Below, piece after piece: positions 1-4,319 of a stretch of 9,061 bases of DNA (within the stretch, counting starts at the first letter, position 1; the number at the start of each line of letters is the position of its first letter). The stretch spans positions 1-9,061 of the forward strand of contig JAUVXS010000072.1 in assembly GCA_030603485.1 (NCBI GenBank), in the 5' to 3' direction. Position numbers and translations under genes: made by a program. Source of the stretch: Dehalococcoidia bacterium (GTDB taxonomy: Bacteria; Chloroflexota; Dehalococcoidia; GIF9; AB-539-J10). The notes under the pieces were generated by a model. The model saw only the letters and a list, made by a program, of their open reading frames with translations. It did no database searches and was not told the origin of the DNA.

Positions 1-1269
1 GTAACCACGCCTGGTGAGGGGACTTTTACCTATTCCTATGGGACAGGGGTTAATCTGGTGGCTGAGGCTGAGGAAGGCTACTACTTTGTCAACTGGACTG
101 GCGATATTGGCACCATTTCATGTCAATGCCGCTCAACGACAATCACCATGCAGGGCGACTACGAAATCACCGCTAACTTTGCTTTTGCCACAGAAGTATG
201 GAATTGGAATGATTTGGATGCTATCAGGAATGACTTGACTAAGAGTTACATACTAATGAATCACCTTGATTCCGCTACTGCTGGTTATATGGAGCTGGCG
301 AGCCCGACAGCGAATGGGGGAGAGGGCTGGCAACCAATTGGAACTGAGCATGACTGGTTTACCGGGACTTTCGACGGGCAAGGACACGAGATACGTGACT
401 TATTTATCAATCGCCCTGGCGAGGACCTTGTCGGGCTTTTTGGTTACGTTGATGAGGAAGGAGTCATCGCCAATATCGGTGTGGTGAACGCCACTGTAAC
501 TGGCAATCTGGGTGTTGGTAGCCTGGTGGGTGACACTGTGGGCAACGTGACCAACTGCTATGCGACGGGGACCGTGACCGGCGGTCAGTGGGTTGGCGGT
601 CTGATGGGAGCTAACGGAGGTGATGTAGGCAGCTCTCATTTTAACGGCAGTGCGACTGGCACTGGCACTGGGGAGGTGTGGGGCAGCATGGTTGGCGGTC
701 TGGTGGGATTTAACGGTGGCGGCACTGTAAGCAACTCCTATTCTGCAGGCAGTGTGACAGGCTATGGGGATTTTGCTGGCGGTCTGGTAGGAGGTAGCGC
801 CGGCGACACTGTGAGCGCCTCGTATTCCACGAGTAGCGTGACTGGCTATGGGTGGGGTGTTGGCGGTCTGGTGGGAGCTAGCATCGGTGGCAATGTGACC
901 GACTGCTATGCCACCGGTGACGTGAGTGGCACTTCCTATGTTGGCGGTCTGGCGGGACGAAATGGATATGACAGCACTGTGCGCAGGTCCTACTCTACGG
1001 GCAGCGTGACTGGCAGTGAACTTGTCGGCGGTCTCGTGGGAGATAATTCGGGCAACGTGACCGGCTCCTTCTGGGATACTGCAACCAGTGGGCAAACTAC
1101 TTCGGCTGGCGGTATTGGCAAAAATACCACGGAAATGCAGGACATCGACACGTTCTCACGTGCGACATGGAACATAACCGCAGTCGCCAATCCTGGCATA
1201 CGCAACCCTTCCTATATCTGGAATATCGTTGATGACGAAACTTATCCCTTCCTGAGCTGGGAGCCATAA
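1..1269 (+). CDS. GLUG-repeat surface protein with InlB-type B-repeat (5' end outside window)
   Basis: The frame is open from base 1, so the start lies upstream and the GTG at 58 is internal. The 422 visible residues begin with an InlB-like B-repeat (about residues 1-62; motifs VTTPGEG, VNLVAEAEEGY, NWTGDIG). A linker follows with WNWNDLDAIRNDL and the FTGTFDGQGHEI motif that usually precedes GLUG domains. About seven GLUG units then run from residue 165 to 360 with cores such as VGGLVG, AGGLVG and VGGLAG, separated by short Gly/Ser/Thr-rich strands (SYSTGSVTG type). The end, WNIVDDETYPFLSW, is the usual closing of GLUG proteins. There is no C-terminal membrane anchor, so export must depend on the missing N-terminus. 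GLUG proteins are extracellular, beta-solenoid-like and often adhesive; the ligand is unknown. It is probably co-transcribed with the lipoprotein gene 2 bp downstream. Confidence 0.93.
   Translation, partial: VTTPGEGTFTYSYGTGVNLVAEAEEGYYFVNWTGDIGTISCQCRSTTITMQGDYEITANFAFATEVWNWNDLDAIRNDLTKSYILMNHLDSATAGYMELASPTANGGEGWQPIGTEHDWFTGTFDGQGHEIRDLFINRPGEDLVGLFGYVDEEGVIANIGVVNATVTGNLGVGSLVGDTVGNVTNCYATGTVTGGQWVGGLMGANGGDVGSSHFNGSATGTGTGEVWGSMVGGLVGFNGGGTVSNSYSAGSVTGYGDFAGGLVGGSAGDTVSASYSTSSVTGYGWGVGGLVGASIGGNVTDCYATGDVSGTSYVGGLAGRNGYDSTVRRSYSTGSVTGSELVGGLVGDNSGNVTGSFWDTATSGQTTSAGGIGKNTTEMQDIDTFSRATWNITAVANPGIRNPSYIWNIVDDETYPFLSWEP
586..1045 (+). repeat. In-gene tandem repeat encoding the GLUG units
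   Basis: The core GTTGGCGGTCTGGTGGGA (with GTT/GCT/GTC variants) recurs at about 592, 691, 775, 859, 940 and 1024, giving spacings of 99, 84, 84, 81 and 84 bp. All spacings are multiples of three and the copies stay in frame, so this is a protein-level repeat. Copies are similar enough to recombine, so repeat number may vary between strains. Confidence 0.85.
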
Positions 1270-1271
1270 AA

Positions 1272-1568
1272 GTGAAAACGATTAGCATCTTTTTGATTGC
1301 GGTAGCCTTAATCGTGGGGATGGTAGGCTGTACAGTTGGGTACAGAATTATCATCCGCAGCACCCCAGGTGGCTCGGTAACCACACCCGGTGAGAGCATT
1401 TTTACCTATGACCCAGGAACAGTGGTTAATCTGGTGGCGGAGCCTGATGCAGGTTACCGATTTACTAATTGGGTTGGCAATCTGGATACCATCGCCGATA
1501 TTTATGCTGCCTCAACCACAATCACCGTTAACAACCACTATTCCCTTATCGCCAATTTTGACCGCTAG
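1272..1568 (+). CDS. Small lipoprotein with one InlB-type B-repeat
   Basis: 98 residues from a GTG start, 2 bp after the stop of the GLUG gene; a TGGGAG at 1258-1263 within the upstream gene can serve as ribosome binding site. Residues 1-19 are a signal sequence (MK, then a hydrophobic run) ending in a lipobox-like MVGC with Cys20 as the likely lipidated residue; Met at -3 is slightly unusual. Residues 27-97 form a single B-repeat: GGSVTTPGE, VVNLVAEPDAGY, FTNWVGN, then STTITVNNHYSLIANF. This domain is very close to the one at the start of the window in both protein and DNA, so the gene looks like a duplicated N-terminal module of its neighbour without the GLUG part. A lipid-anchored cell-surface location is inferred; the binding partner is unknown. 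Confidence 0.88.
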   Translation: MKTISIFLIAVALIVGMVGCTVGYRIIIRSTPGGSVTTPGESIFTYDPGTVVNLVAEPDAGYRFTNWVGNLDTIADIYAASTTITVNNHYSLIANFDR

Positions 1569-1599
1569 ATTTGGCCTGGAGAAATAGAGAGACTCAAGC

Positions 1600-1694
1600 C
1601 TCTTATAAAGCCTCAAGCTATCCTCAAACTTCACTAACCGGGTTCATCTCAGCGCTACGTCAATCCCAAGTCGAAAATGTCATTTCACGTCTAG
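1600..1694 (-). pseudogene. Decayed 3' tail of a tyrosine recombinase
   Basis: The reverse strand encodes VALR-stop-TRLVKFEDSLRLYK, which matches MVLRYTRSVKFEDSLRLYR at residues 282-300 of the intact integrase at 4840-5757. The catalytic tyrosine codon (TAT there) is TGA here (plus-strand 1644-1646). Upstream in the same frame are RLG and a weaker LDVK-stop-HF resembling LDVEHIM; the GWES segment between RLG and LD is missing (12 bp). The alignment is strong from 1605 to about 1673 and doubtful beyond 1681, where a dispersed repeat begins. Both copies lie in the same orientation. This is a remnant of a related recombinase gene and cannot encode an active enzyme. Confidence 0.8.
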
Positions 1695-1725
1695 CTGGAT
1701 ATCGTCGTTGGTATTATCCTTGTTT
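1686..1725 (+). repeat. Hydrophobic-coding dispersed motif, copy 1
   Basis: CACGTCTAGCTGGATATCGT followed by CGTTGGTATTATCCTTGTT. The same motif returns at about 2030, 2878 and 3232. Read with the GAT codon in frame it encodes LDIVVGIILVF, but a TAG sits directly before it and no start is available. It abuts the integrase remnant on its left. Confidence 0.6.
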
Positions 1726-1729
1726 TCCC

Positions 1730-1836
1730 TTTTTTGGGGATTGGAAAAACTGAACAAATCCATCGAAACGAGTCCTAGCTTTGGGAGTCTTCTATTTCAG
1801 GCTGGTTAGGGATATAACGGAGTTGAAGTGAAGAAG
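1730..1836 (+). repeat. About 105-bp dispersed element, copy a
   Basis: Runs from TTTTTTGGGGATTGG through AAATCCATC, TTTGGGAGT and TTCTATTTCAGGC to GAAGTGAAGAAGG. It aligns along its length with 4215-4319. In the second copy the GTGAA(A/G)A(A/G)GG end is the start region of a small exported-protein gene; here the frame from GTG at 1828 ends after nine codons, so the coding part is lost or was replaced by the promoter that follows. Confidence 0.75.
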
Positions 1837-1840
1837 GTTA

Positions 1841-1869
1841 TTGACAATTCTTCCTAATTCCTGTACTCT
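1841..1869 (+). promoter_or_regulatory. Sigma70-type promoter for the 26-residue membrane peptide
   Basis: TTGACA at 1841-1846, a 17-bp spacer, then TACTCT at 1864-1869. The -10 is weak, but the same TACTCT at the same 17-bp spacing follows TTGACT at 3377. A perfect palindrome ACTCTAGAGT (1865-1874) covers the -10 and the expected start site and could be an operator. The downstream gene starts at 1915 with a strong ribosome binding site. Confidence 0.5.
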
Positions 1870-1914
1870 AGAGTCTTATAGGATATACTAAACAGATAAC
1901 ATAGGAGGACTACC

Positions 1915-1995
1915 ATGGCATGGTGGAACTGGGTTATTATAGCAGTGTTGATTGGTGTGATAGTGCTGTTAGTCTTGATAAGGCGGAGGCGCTAA
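1915..1995 (+). CDS. 26-residue single-pass membrane microprotein
   Basis: ATG preceded by TAGGAGGAC (1902-1910), a strong Shine-Dalgarno at good spacing, and by a plausible promoter. The product has an aromatic N-terminus (MAWWNW), a hydrophobic helix of about 16-17 residues (VIIAVLIGVIVLLVLI), then four arginines and a stop. The positive-inside rule predicts the RRRR tail in the cytoplasm and the Trp-rich end at the outer face of the membrane. Small proteins of this form often bind and modulate larger membrane proteins, or act as toxins; nothing here decides between these. It precedes the first leader module, as the 64-residue membrane protein at 3013 precedes the second. Family not recognised. 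Confidence 0.7.
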   Translation: MAWWNWVIIAVLIGVIVLLVLIRRRR

Positions 1996-2166
1996 GCTCG
2001 AAGTCACCAAAACAAGCAGATTTCTATACCACGTCTAGCTAGATATTGGCGTTGTTATCCTCGTCCTGATTTTATTGCTATGGGGTATACCGAACTGTCC
2101 CTATTGTTGCTCCGTTAGCTTCAGGCCATACACGAAAAATTGGCGTTATTTTGGCACTAAGAGGTA

Positions 2167-2195
2167 TTGACTTTCTTTTGAAGAAGTATTATTTT
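2167..2195 (+). promoter_or_regulatory. Promoter of leader module a
   Basis: TTGACT (2167-2172), a 17-bp spacer and TATTTT (2190-2195). The same positions in the second module read TTGACT-17-TACTCT. Conservation of both boxes and the spacing between diverged copies supports function. Transcription would start near 2202, placing the hairpin and the 20-codon ORF in the 5' leader. Confidence 0.55.
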
Positions 2196-2242
2196 CATAT
2201 TTACAGGTGGTATTCTTATCAGATGAAATTCTTGGAAAACTT

Positions 2243-2278
2243 GAAGTAGTACTCCTGTTTTAGAGGAGTAAACACTTT
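2243..2278 (+). ncRNA. Leader RNA hairpin, copy a
   Basis: TACTCCT (2250-2256) pairs with AGGAGTA (2264-2270) around a 7-base loop; an outer GAAGT (2243-2247) can pair with ACTTT (2274-2278), including one G-U. In the other copy (3463-3498) the outer pair is the fully Watson-Crick GAAGT/ACTTC, so pairing is kept across a substitution. The 3' arm contains GGAG and the purine-rich AGAAAGGGGGTGG follows, so the structure may affect access to the small ORF's ribosome binding site. No poly-U tail follows, so it is not a simple terminator. Confidence 0.5.
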
Positions 2279-2298
2279 GGAGAAAGGGGGTGGTGCCT

Positions 2299-2361
2299 AT
2301 GCCAAACCAAGGCCAGCTTCCTTGTTTGCAGGCAGCTAGGGAGTTGGCTGGTTCCAATTGA
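2299..2361 (+). CDS. 20-codon leader ORF, copy a
   Basis: ATG-to-TGA ORF of 20 codons beginning MPNQGQL and ending ELAGSN, with the purine-rich AGAAAGGGGGTGG just upstream as ribosome binding site. The matching ORF at 3519 has the same length and begins MSNQGQL. About half the residues differ and most nucleotide changes alter the amino acid, so coding selection is not shown; the kept start, stop and length argue for it weakly. It ends 34 bases before the gene at 2396, a layout suiting a leader peptide or translational coupling. Confidence 0.4.
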   Translation: MPNQGQLPCLQAARELAGSN

Positions 2362-2395
2362 ATACCTGTAAGACCTAATTAAAAGGAGGAGTAAG

Positions 2396-2701
2396 ATGAA
2401 GTTTATCACGTTCAATATGTTTGATGTCGCCAAGGCGGTGGAGGTAGCACAGGCCGCCGATAAGGTAGTTAAAACGCCAGGGCAGAAGACACTGGCTCAG
2501 TATGTGTGTCTAGGACTAGCATTTCCTGGCGTTCCACCAAACACAATGGTAGTCATCACCATCGGAGAAGTCGAAAGCAACGAGGCCATGGGTGCTGTCC
2601 ATTACCCGTTGGAACTTGCAGGGGCAACAGTCTGGTCCGTGCCTGTGCTGGAGATGCCAGTGGCTGGCGCAGCTGCAGAAGAAAAGAAATACAGAAAGTG
2701 A
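2396..2701 (+). CDS. Small alpha/beta protein, possibly DUF3303-like, function unknown
   Basis: 101 residues from ATG with the strong site AAAAGGAGGAG (2381-2391). The pattern suggests a ferredoxin-like alpha/beta fold: strand MKFITFNMFD, helix VAKAVEVAQAADKVV, then strands TMVVITIGEVES and ATVWSVPVLEMP with a short helix between, and a charged tail (EEKKYRK). The opening and overall size recall the small MKFIT-type proteins related to DUF3303, but this is only a resemblance. No signal peptide, membrane segment or catalytic motif is visible; one Cys (residue 38). It is the first-module counterpart of the gene at 3620, which sits in the same place behind the same leader but is only distantly similar. 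Confidence 0.8.
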   Translation: MKFITFNMFDVAKAVEVAQAADKVVKTPGQKTLAQYVCLGLAFPGVPPNTMVVITIGEVESNEAMGAVHYPLELAGATVWSVPVLEMPVAGAAAEEKKYRK

Positions 2702-2718
2702 CTCAGGGTAGGGCTTGA

Positions 2719-2838
2719 GTTTTTCAGGGCAGGGCAGGTAACTATCACACGGTGGGGGTTAGGTCCGACGGCACTGTGGTCGCTGTGGGAGACAATAGTT
2801 CGGGGCAGTGTGACGTCGGCGGCTGGATGCTGCACTGA
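2719..2838 (+). pseudogene. RCC1/BNR-repeat gene fragment
   Basis: Between a TGA at 2716 and a TGA at 2836 this frame encodes GNYHTVGVRSDGTVVAVGDN, then SSGQCDVGGW. This is the signature of one bacterial RCC1-type beta-propeller repeat (GxxHTVGL-x-DGTVVAVGxNxxGQCDV). There is no start codon or ribosome binding site, and full proteins carry many such units, so it is a single surviving repeat from a lost gene. The DNA is more GC-rich than its surroundings, consistent with a different origin. Confidence 0.75.
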
Positions 2839-2874
2839 ACTTACCGCCGTACCTTTGCCCCGTAAGATTGGGGG

Positions 2875-2925
2875 TATGGTTATATCGTCATTGGTATTAT
2901 CCTTGTGATTCTACTGCTATGGGTG
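2875..2925 (+). repeat. Hydrophobic-coding dispersed motif, copy 3
   Basis: TATATCGTCATTGGTATTAT followed by CCTTGTGATTCTACTGCTATGG resembles copies at 1695, 2041 and 3245. In phase it encodes YIVIGIILVILLLWVVLSLM and continues open to a TAA at 2980. A TAA at 2863 closes the frame upstream and no ATG or ribosome binding site precedes the hydrophobic run. This copy lacks the CACGTCTAG head. Confidence 0.55.
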
Positions 2926-2977
2926 GTCCTATCTTTGATGTATTGCTCCTATCCTCATCTTATTGAAATGCATGTAG

Positions 2978-2983
2978 TATAAT
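2978..2983 (+). promoter_or_regulatory. -10 box upstream of the 64-residue membrane protein
   Basis: Perfect TATAAT, 30 bases before the ATG at 3013. No good -35 lies 16-18 bp upstream (TCATCT at 2956-2961 is poor), so strength is uncertain. It suggests that the gene at 3013 has its own transcript. Confidence 0.4.
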
Positions 2984-3012
2984 AGTAGCAAAACGAAAGG
3001 GGAGTTACTGTA

Positions 3013-3207
3013 ATGGAAGGATATGCAATTGGCTTGGCCGTAGGACTTGGTGCGGGTATTGCTATTGGAATTTCTATTGGAAGGAAGCAAAAACCCTGGT
3101 CTGAATTAACTGCCGCAGAAAGGAAAAACAGGATTATCGCTATCGCTGTCGGTGGTGTCCTACTTGTAGCCGGCGTTGTAGTCTTCTTAGTTAGGTTGAT
3201 ATCCTGA
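3013..3207 (+). CDS. 64-residue two-helix membrane protein
   Basis: ATG preceded by AAAGGGGAG (2996-3004). Residues 4-23 form a glycine-rich helix (GLAVGLGAGIAIGISIG) with spaced glycines of the glycine-zipper kind that favour helix packing or oligomers. Residues 24-40 (RKQKPWSELTAAERKNR) are a basic loop, and residues 41-62 form a second hydrophobic helix. The positive-inside rule puts the loop in the cytoplasm and both ends outside. No catalytic residues are seen and the family is not recognised. It sits 12 bp before the start of leader module b, as the 26-residue peptide gene sits before module a. Helical-hairpin proteins of this size can be accessory subunits, holins or toxins; the sequence does not decide. 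Confidence 0.75.
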   Translation: MEGYAIGLAVGLGAGIAIGISIGRKQKPWSELTAAERKNRIIAIAVGGVLLVAGVVVFLVRLIS

Positions 3208-3376
3208 TTAAAGCTAGACCAGATTTCCATATCACGTCTAGTTAGATATTATCGTTATTATCCCTGTCGCTGTTTTTATTGCTATGGTATTATTGTTATT
3301 GTTCCTGTCTAATACCCATGTGGTCTTCTATTTGAGCAATGAATAAATTCTTGATAAATGATATCCGTTCGAAGTA

Positions 3377-3405
3377 TTGACTATTTTCTGAAGAAGTGTT
3401 ACTCT
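3377..3405 (+). promoter_or_regulatory. Promoter of leader module b
   Basis: TTGACT (3377-3382), a 17-bp spacer and TACTCT (3400-3405). It shares the TTGAC box, spacing and TACTCT -10 with the promoter at 1841, and box positions with the one at 2167. It probably drives the 20-codon ORF, the gene at 3620 and DUF1059 at 3951 as one transcript ending at the terminator at 4164-4206. Confidence 0.55.
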
Positions 3406-3462
3406 TATTCATACTATTCTAATAGGTGTTATTCTTAGCAGATAACATTCTTGAGAAAATCT

Positions 3463-3498
3463 GAAGTAGTACTCCCGTTTCAGAGGAGTAAACACTTC
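3463..3498 (+). ncRNA. Leader RNA hairpin, copy b
   Basis: TACTCC (3470-3475) pairs with GGAGTA (3485-3490); the outer GAAGT (3463-3467) pairs with ACTTC (3494-3498). Compared with copy a, the outer stem gains a Watson-Crick pair while one inner closing pair is lost to a C-A mismatch. The loop keeps GTTT(C/T)AG. Confidence 0.5.
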
Positions 3499-3518
3499 GG
3501 AGAAAGGGGGTGGTGTCT

Positions 3519-3581
3519 ATGTCAAACCAAGGCCAGCTTCTTTATTTGCAGGCAGTTAGTGGGCTGGCGCATTCCGATTAA
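3519..3581 (+). CDS. 20-codon leader ORF, copy b
   Basis: ATG-to-TAA ORF of 20 codons beginning MSNQGQLLYLQAV and ending LAHSD, with AGAAAGGGGGTGG upstream. It has the same length as the ORF at 2299 and shares the NQGQL-x-x-LQA pattern. It ends 38 bases before the ATG at 3620. It may be a translated leader peptide or a chance ORF inside a conserved RNA leader. Confidence 0.4.
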   Translation: MSNQGQLLYLQAVSGLAHSD

Positions 3582-3619
3582 ATAGCCTGCCAGACTTGAT
3601 TATAAGGAGGTTAAAACCA

Positions 3620-3916
3620 ATGGGAAAGTATCTAGTGCTGTGGGAAGTAGCCCAGAGTAGAGTACCCGTCGATGCTAAGGAGCGGGGCGGTGCATGGAGT
3701 CTCCTGATGGCGATGGTTAAGCAAGACAGAGAAGCAGGCATGATCAAGGATTGGGGAACATTTGTGGGCGAAATCAATGGATTTATGGTTAATGAAGGAA
3801 CTGAGGTAGAAGTTGGCAGGGCGCTCGTAAAGTATTCTCCGTACGTCAGCTTCAAGGTGCATCCTCTCCTTTCAGAGAGCCAAACAAACGAAGTTATAAA
3901 AAGCCTGTCTGGGTAA
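3620..3916 (+). CDS. Small alpha/beta protein, function unknown
   Basis: 98 residues from the ATG at 3620, chosen because AAGGAGG (3604-3610) lies nine bases before it; the upstream TTG at 3596 would translate through that site. Opening strand KYLVLWEVAQSRVP, a long helix ERGGAWSLLMAMVKQDREAGMI, the turn KDWGTFVGEINGFMVNEGTEVEVG, helix ALVKYSPYV, strand VSFKVHPLLS and a terminal helix. This reads as a ferredoxin-like dimeric alpha/beta fold. I recognise the KDWG-x-FVGE and FKVHP pattern as typical of uncharacterised small cytosolic proteins of anaerobes, but no function is established. It has no cysteine, signal or membrane segment. It lies 34 bp before the DUF1059 gene, probably in the same transcript. 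Confidence 0.85.
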   Translation: MGKYLVLWEVAQSRVPVDAKERGGAWSLLMAMVKQDREAGMIKDWGTFVGEINGFMVNEGTEVEVGRALVKYSPYVSFKVHPLLSESQTNEVIKSLSG

Positions 3917-3950
3917 TCAAGCGAATTTTACTATAGCAAGGAGGTGAAAA

Positions 3951-4136
3951 ATGGCATACACATTGGCCTGTAAAGATTCAGGGACAAATTGCCCTTACGT
4001 CGCCCGTGGTGAAACCGAGGAGGAAGTACTTCAAGATGGTGCAAAGCACGTCAAGGAAGTGCACGGGTATACGGATGAGCAGATTAATGACCCGAAGTTT
4101 TTGGAGGAATCCAGGAAACTAATTAGAAAGACATAG
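3951..4136 (+). CDS. DUF1059 family small protein
   Basis: 61 residues with a near-perfect ribosome binding site AAGGAGGTGA (3939-3948). The sequence fits DUF1059: MAYTLACKDSGTNCPYVARG, then the acidic ETEEEVLQDGAKHVKEVHGY and a C-terminal helix. Cys7, Cys14, His33 and His38 form a conserved-looking CC-HH set that could bind a metal; this is an inference, since the family has no established function. Length is typical and the protein is complete and cytosolic. It follows the alpha/beta gene at 3620 and precedes a strong terminator, so it is probably the last gene of the transcript from leader module b. Confidence 0.9.
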   Translation: MAYTLACKDSGTNCPYVARGETEEEVLQDGAKHVKEVHGYTDEQINDPKFLEESRKLIRKT

Positions 4137-4163
4137 CCATATTGTCTTCAAAGCCAGAACGTC

Positions 4164-4206
4164 AGACTAGGCCACAGGATGTTTTATGCCGGTGGCCTAG
4201 TCTTTT
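4164..4206 (+). terminator. Intrinsic terminator after the DUF1059 gene
   Basis: A perfect 12-bp stem, AGACTAGGCCAC (4164-4175) with GTGGCCTAGTCT (4192-4203), a 16-base loop, then TTTT (4203-4206). A further T-run follows at 4215-4220. It closes the plus-strand transcription unit containing 3620 and 3951. Confidence 0.85.
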
Positions 4207-4214
4207 CGTGACGG

Positions 4215-4319
4215 TTTTTTAGGGTTGGAAAGATTGGATAAATCCATCAGACTTCTAGGTTTGGGAGTATTCTATTTCAGGCAAAGAGGGCATATAATTA
4301 GATAGTGGAAGTGAAAAGG
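4215..4319 (+). repeat. About 105-bp dispersed element, copy b
   Basis: Matches 1730-1836: T-run, GGGTTGGAAA, AAATCCATC, TTTGGGAGTATTCTATTTCA, GGC, CATATAAT and GTGGAAGTGAAAAGG. It starts just after the terminator and reaches into the first codons of the gene at 4305, so it looks like a promoter-and-start unit duplicated together. Confidence 0.75.
4293..4298 (+). promoter_or_regulatory. -10 box within the dispersed element
   Basis: Perfect TATAAT, twelve bases before the GTG at 4305; the matching site in the other copy is the weaker TATAAC (1813-1818). The -35 (TTCTAT near 4270) is poor. Transcription would start at or just before the GTG codon, giving a leaderless or nearly leaderless message. 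Confidence 0.4.

Larger units (their letters stand above)
2017..2395 (+). repeat. Duplicated leader module, copy a
   Basis: This stretch aligns with 3220-3619. Order: CAGATTTCTATACCACGTCT with a hydrophobic-coding motif (2017-2083); a diverged stretch; a promoter (2167-2195); a hairpin (2243-2278); a 20-codon ORF (2299-2361); and the ribosome binding site AAAAGGAGGAG before the gene at 2396. The block at 2243-2340 is best conserved, with about nine differences in 98 bases and nearly all of them C/T changes. The motif frame at 2041 encodes DIGVVILVLILLLWGIP but lies after a TAG and lacks a start. Confidence 0.8.
3220..3619 (+). repeat. Duplicated leader module, copy b
   Basis: Second copy of the module at 2017-2395, same orientation. 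Order: CAGATTTCCATATCACGTCT and the hydrophobic-coding motif (copy 4, DIIVIIPVAVFIAM, closed by TAA at 3352); a diverged stretch; promoter (3377-3405); hairpin (3463-3498); 20-codon ORF (3519-3581); and ATAAGGAGG before the gene at 3620. The well-conserved core is 3463-3560. Confidence 0.8.

Noticed and set aside
586..1045. Regular 84-bp spacing suggesting a CRISPR-like array
   Set aside because: All spacings are multiples of three, the spacers are themselves similar and the whole codes for GLUG domains, so it is a protein repeat.
400..1095. Long minus-strand open frame opposite the GLUG repeats
   Set aside because: It is an antisense shadow of the GC-rich in-frame repeat; the plus strand has clear GLUG motifs and the antisense product is low-complexity Ala/Ser/His with no Shine-Dalgarno.
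1571..1753. 60-codon plus-strand ORF after the lipoprotein
   Set aside because: TTG start without Shine-Dalgarno; it crosses the antisense integrase remnant and a dispersed repeat, which explain the sequence.
1686..2060. In-frame TAG before hydrophobic runs as a pyrrolysine codon
   Set aside because: The TAG is part of the repeated DNA motif CACGTCTAG, no start codon lies upstream and no pyrrolysine machinery is visible.
2602..2835. Minus-strand 77-codon ORF across the end of the alpha/beta gene
   Set aside because: It overlaps a well-supported plus-strand gene and the RCC1 fragment, with no recognisable domain.
2955..3230. Minus-strand 91-codon ORF opposite the two-helix membrane protein
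   Set aside because: The plus-strand gene has a strong ribosome binding site and a coherent membrane topology; the antisense frame has neither.
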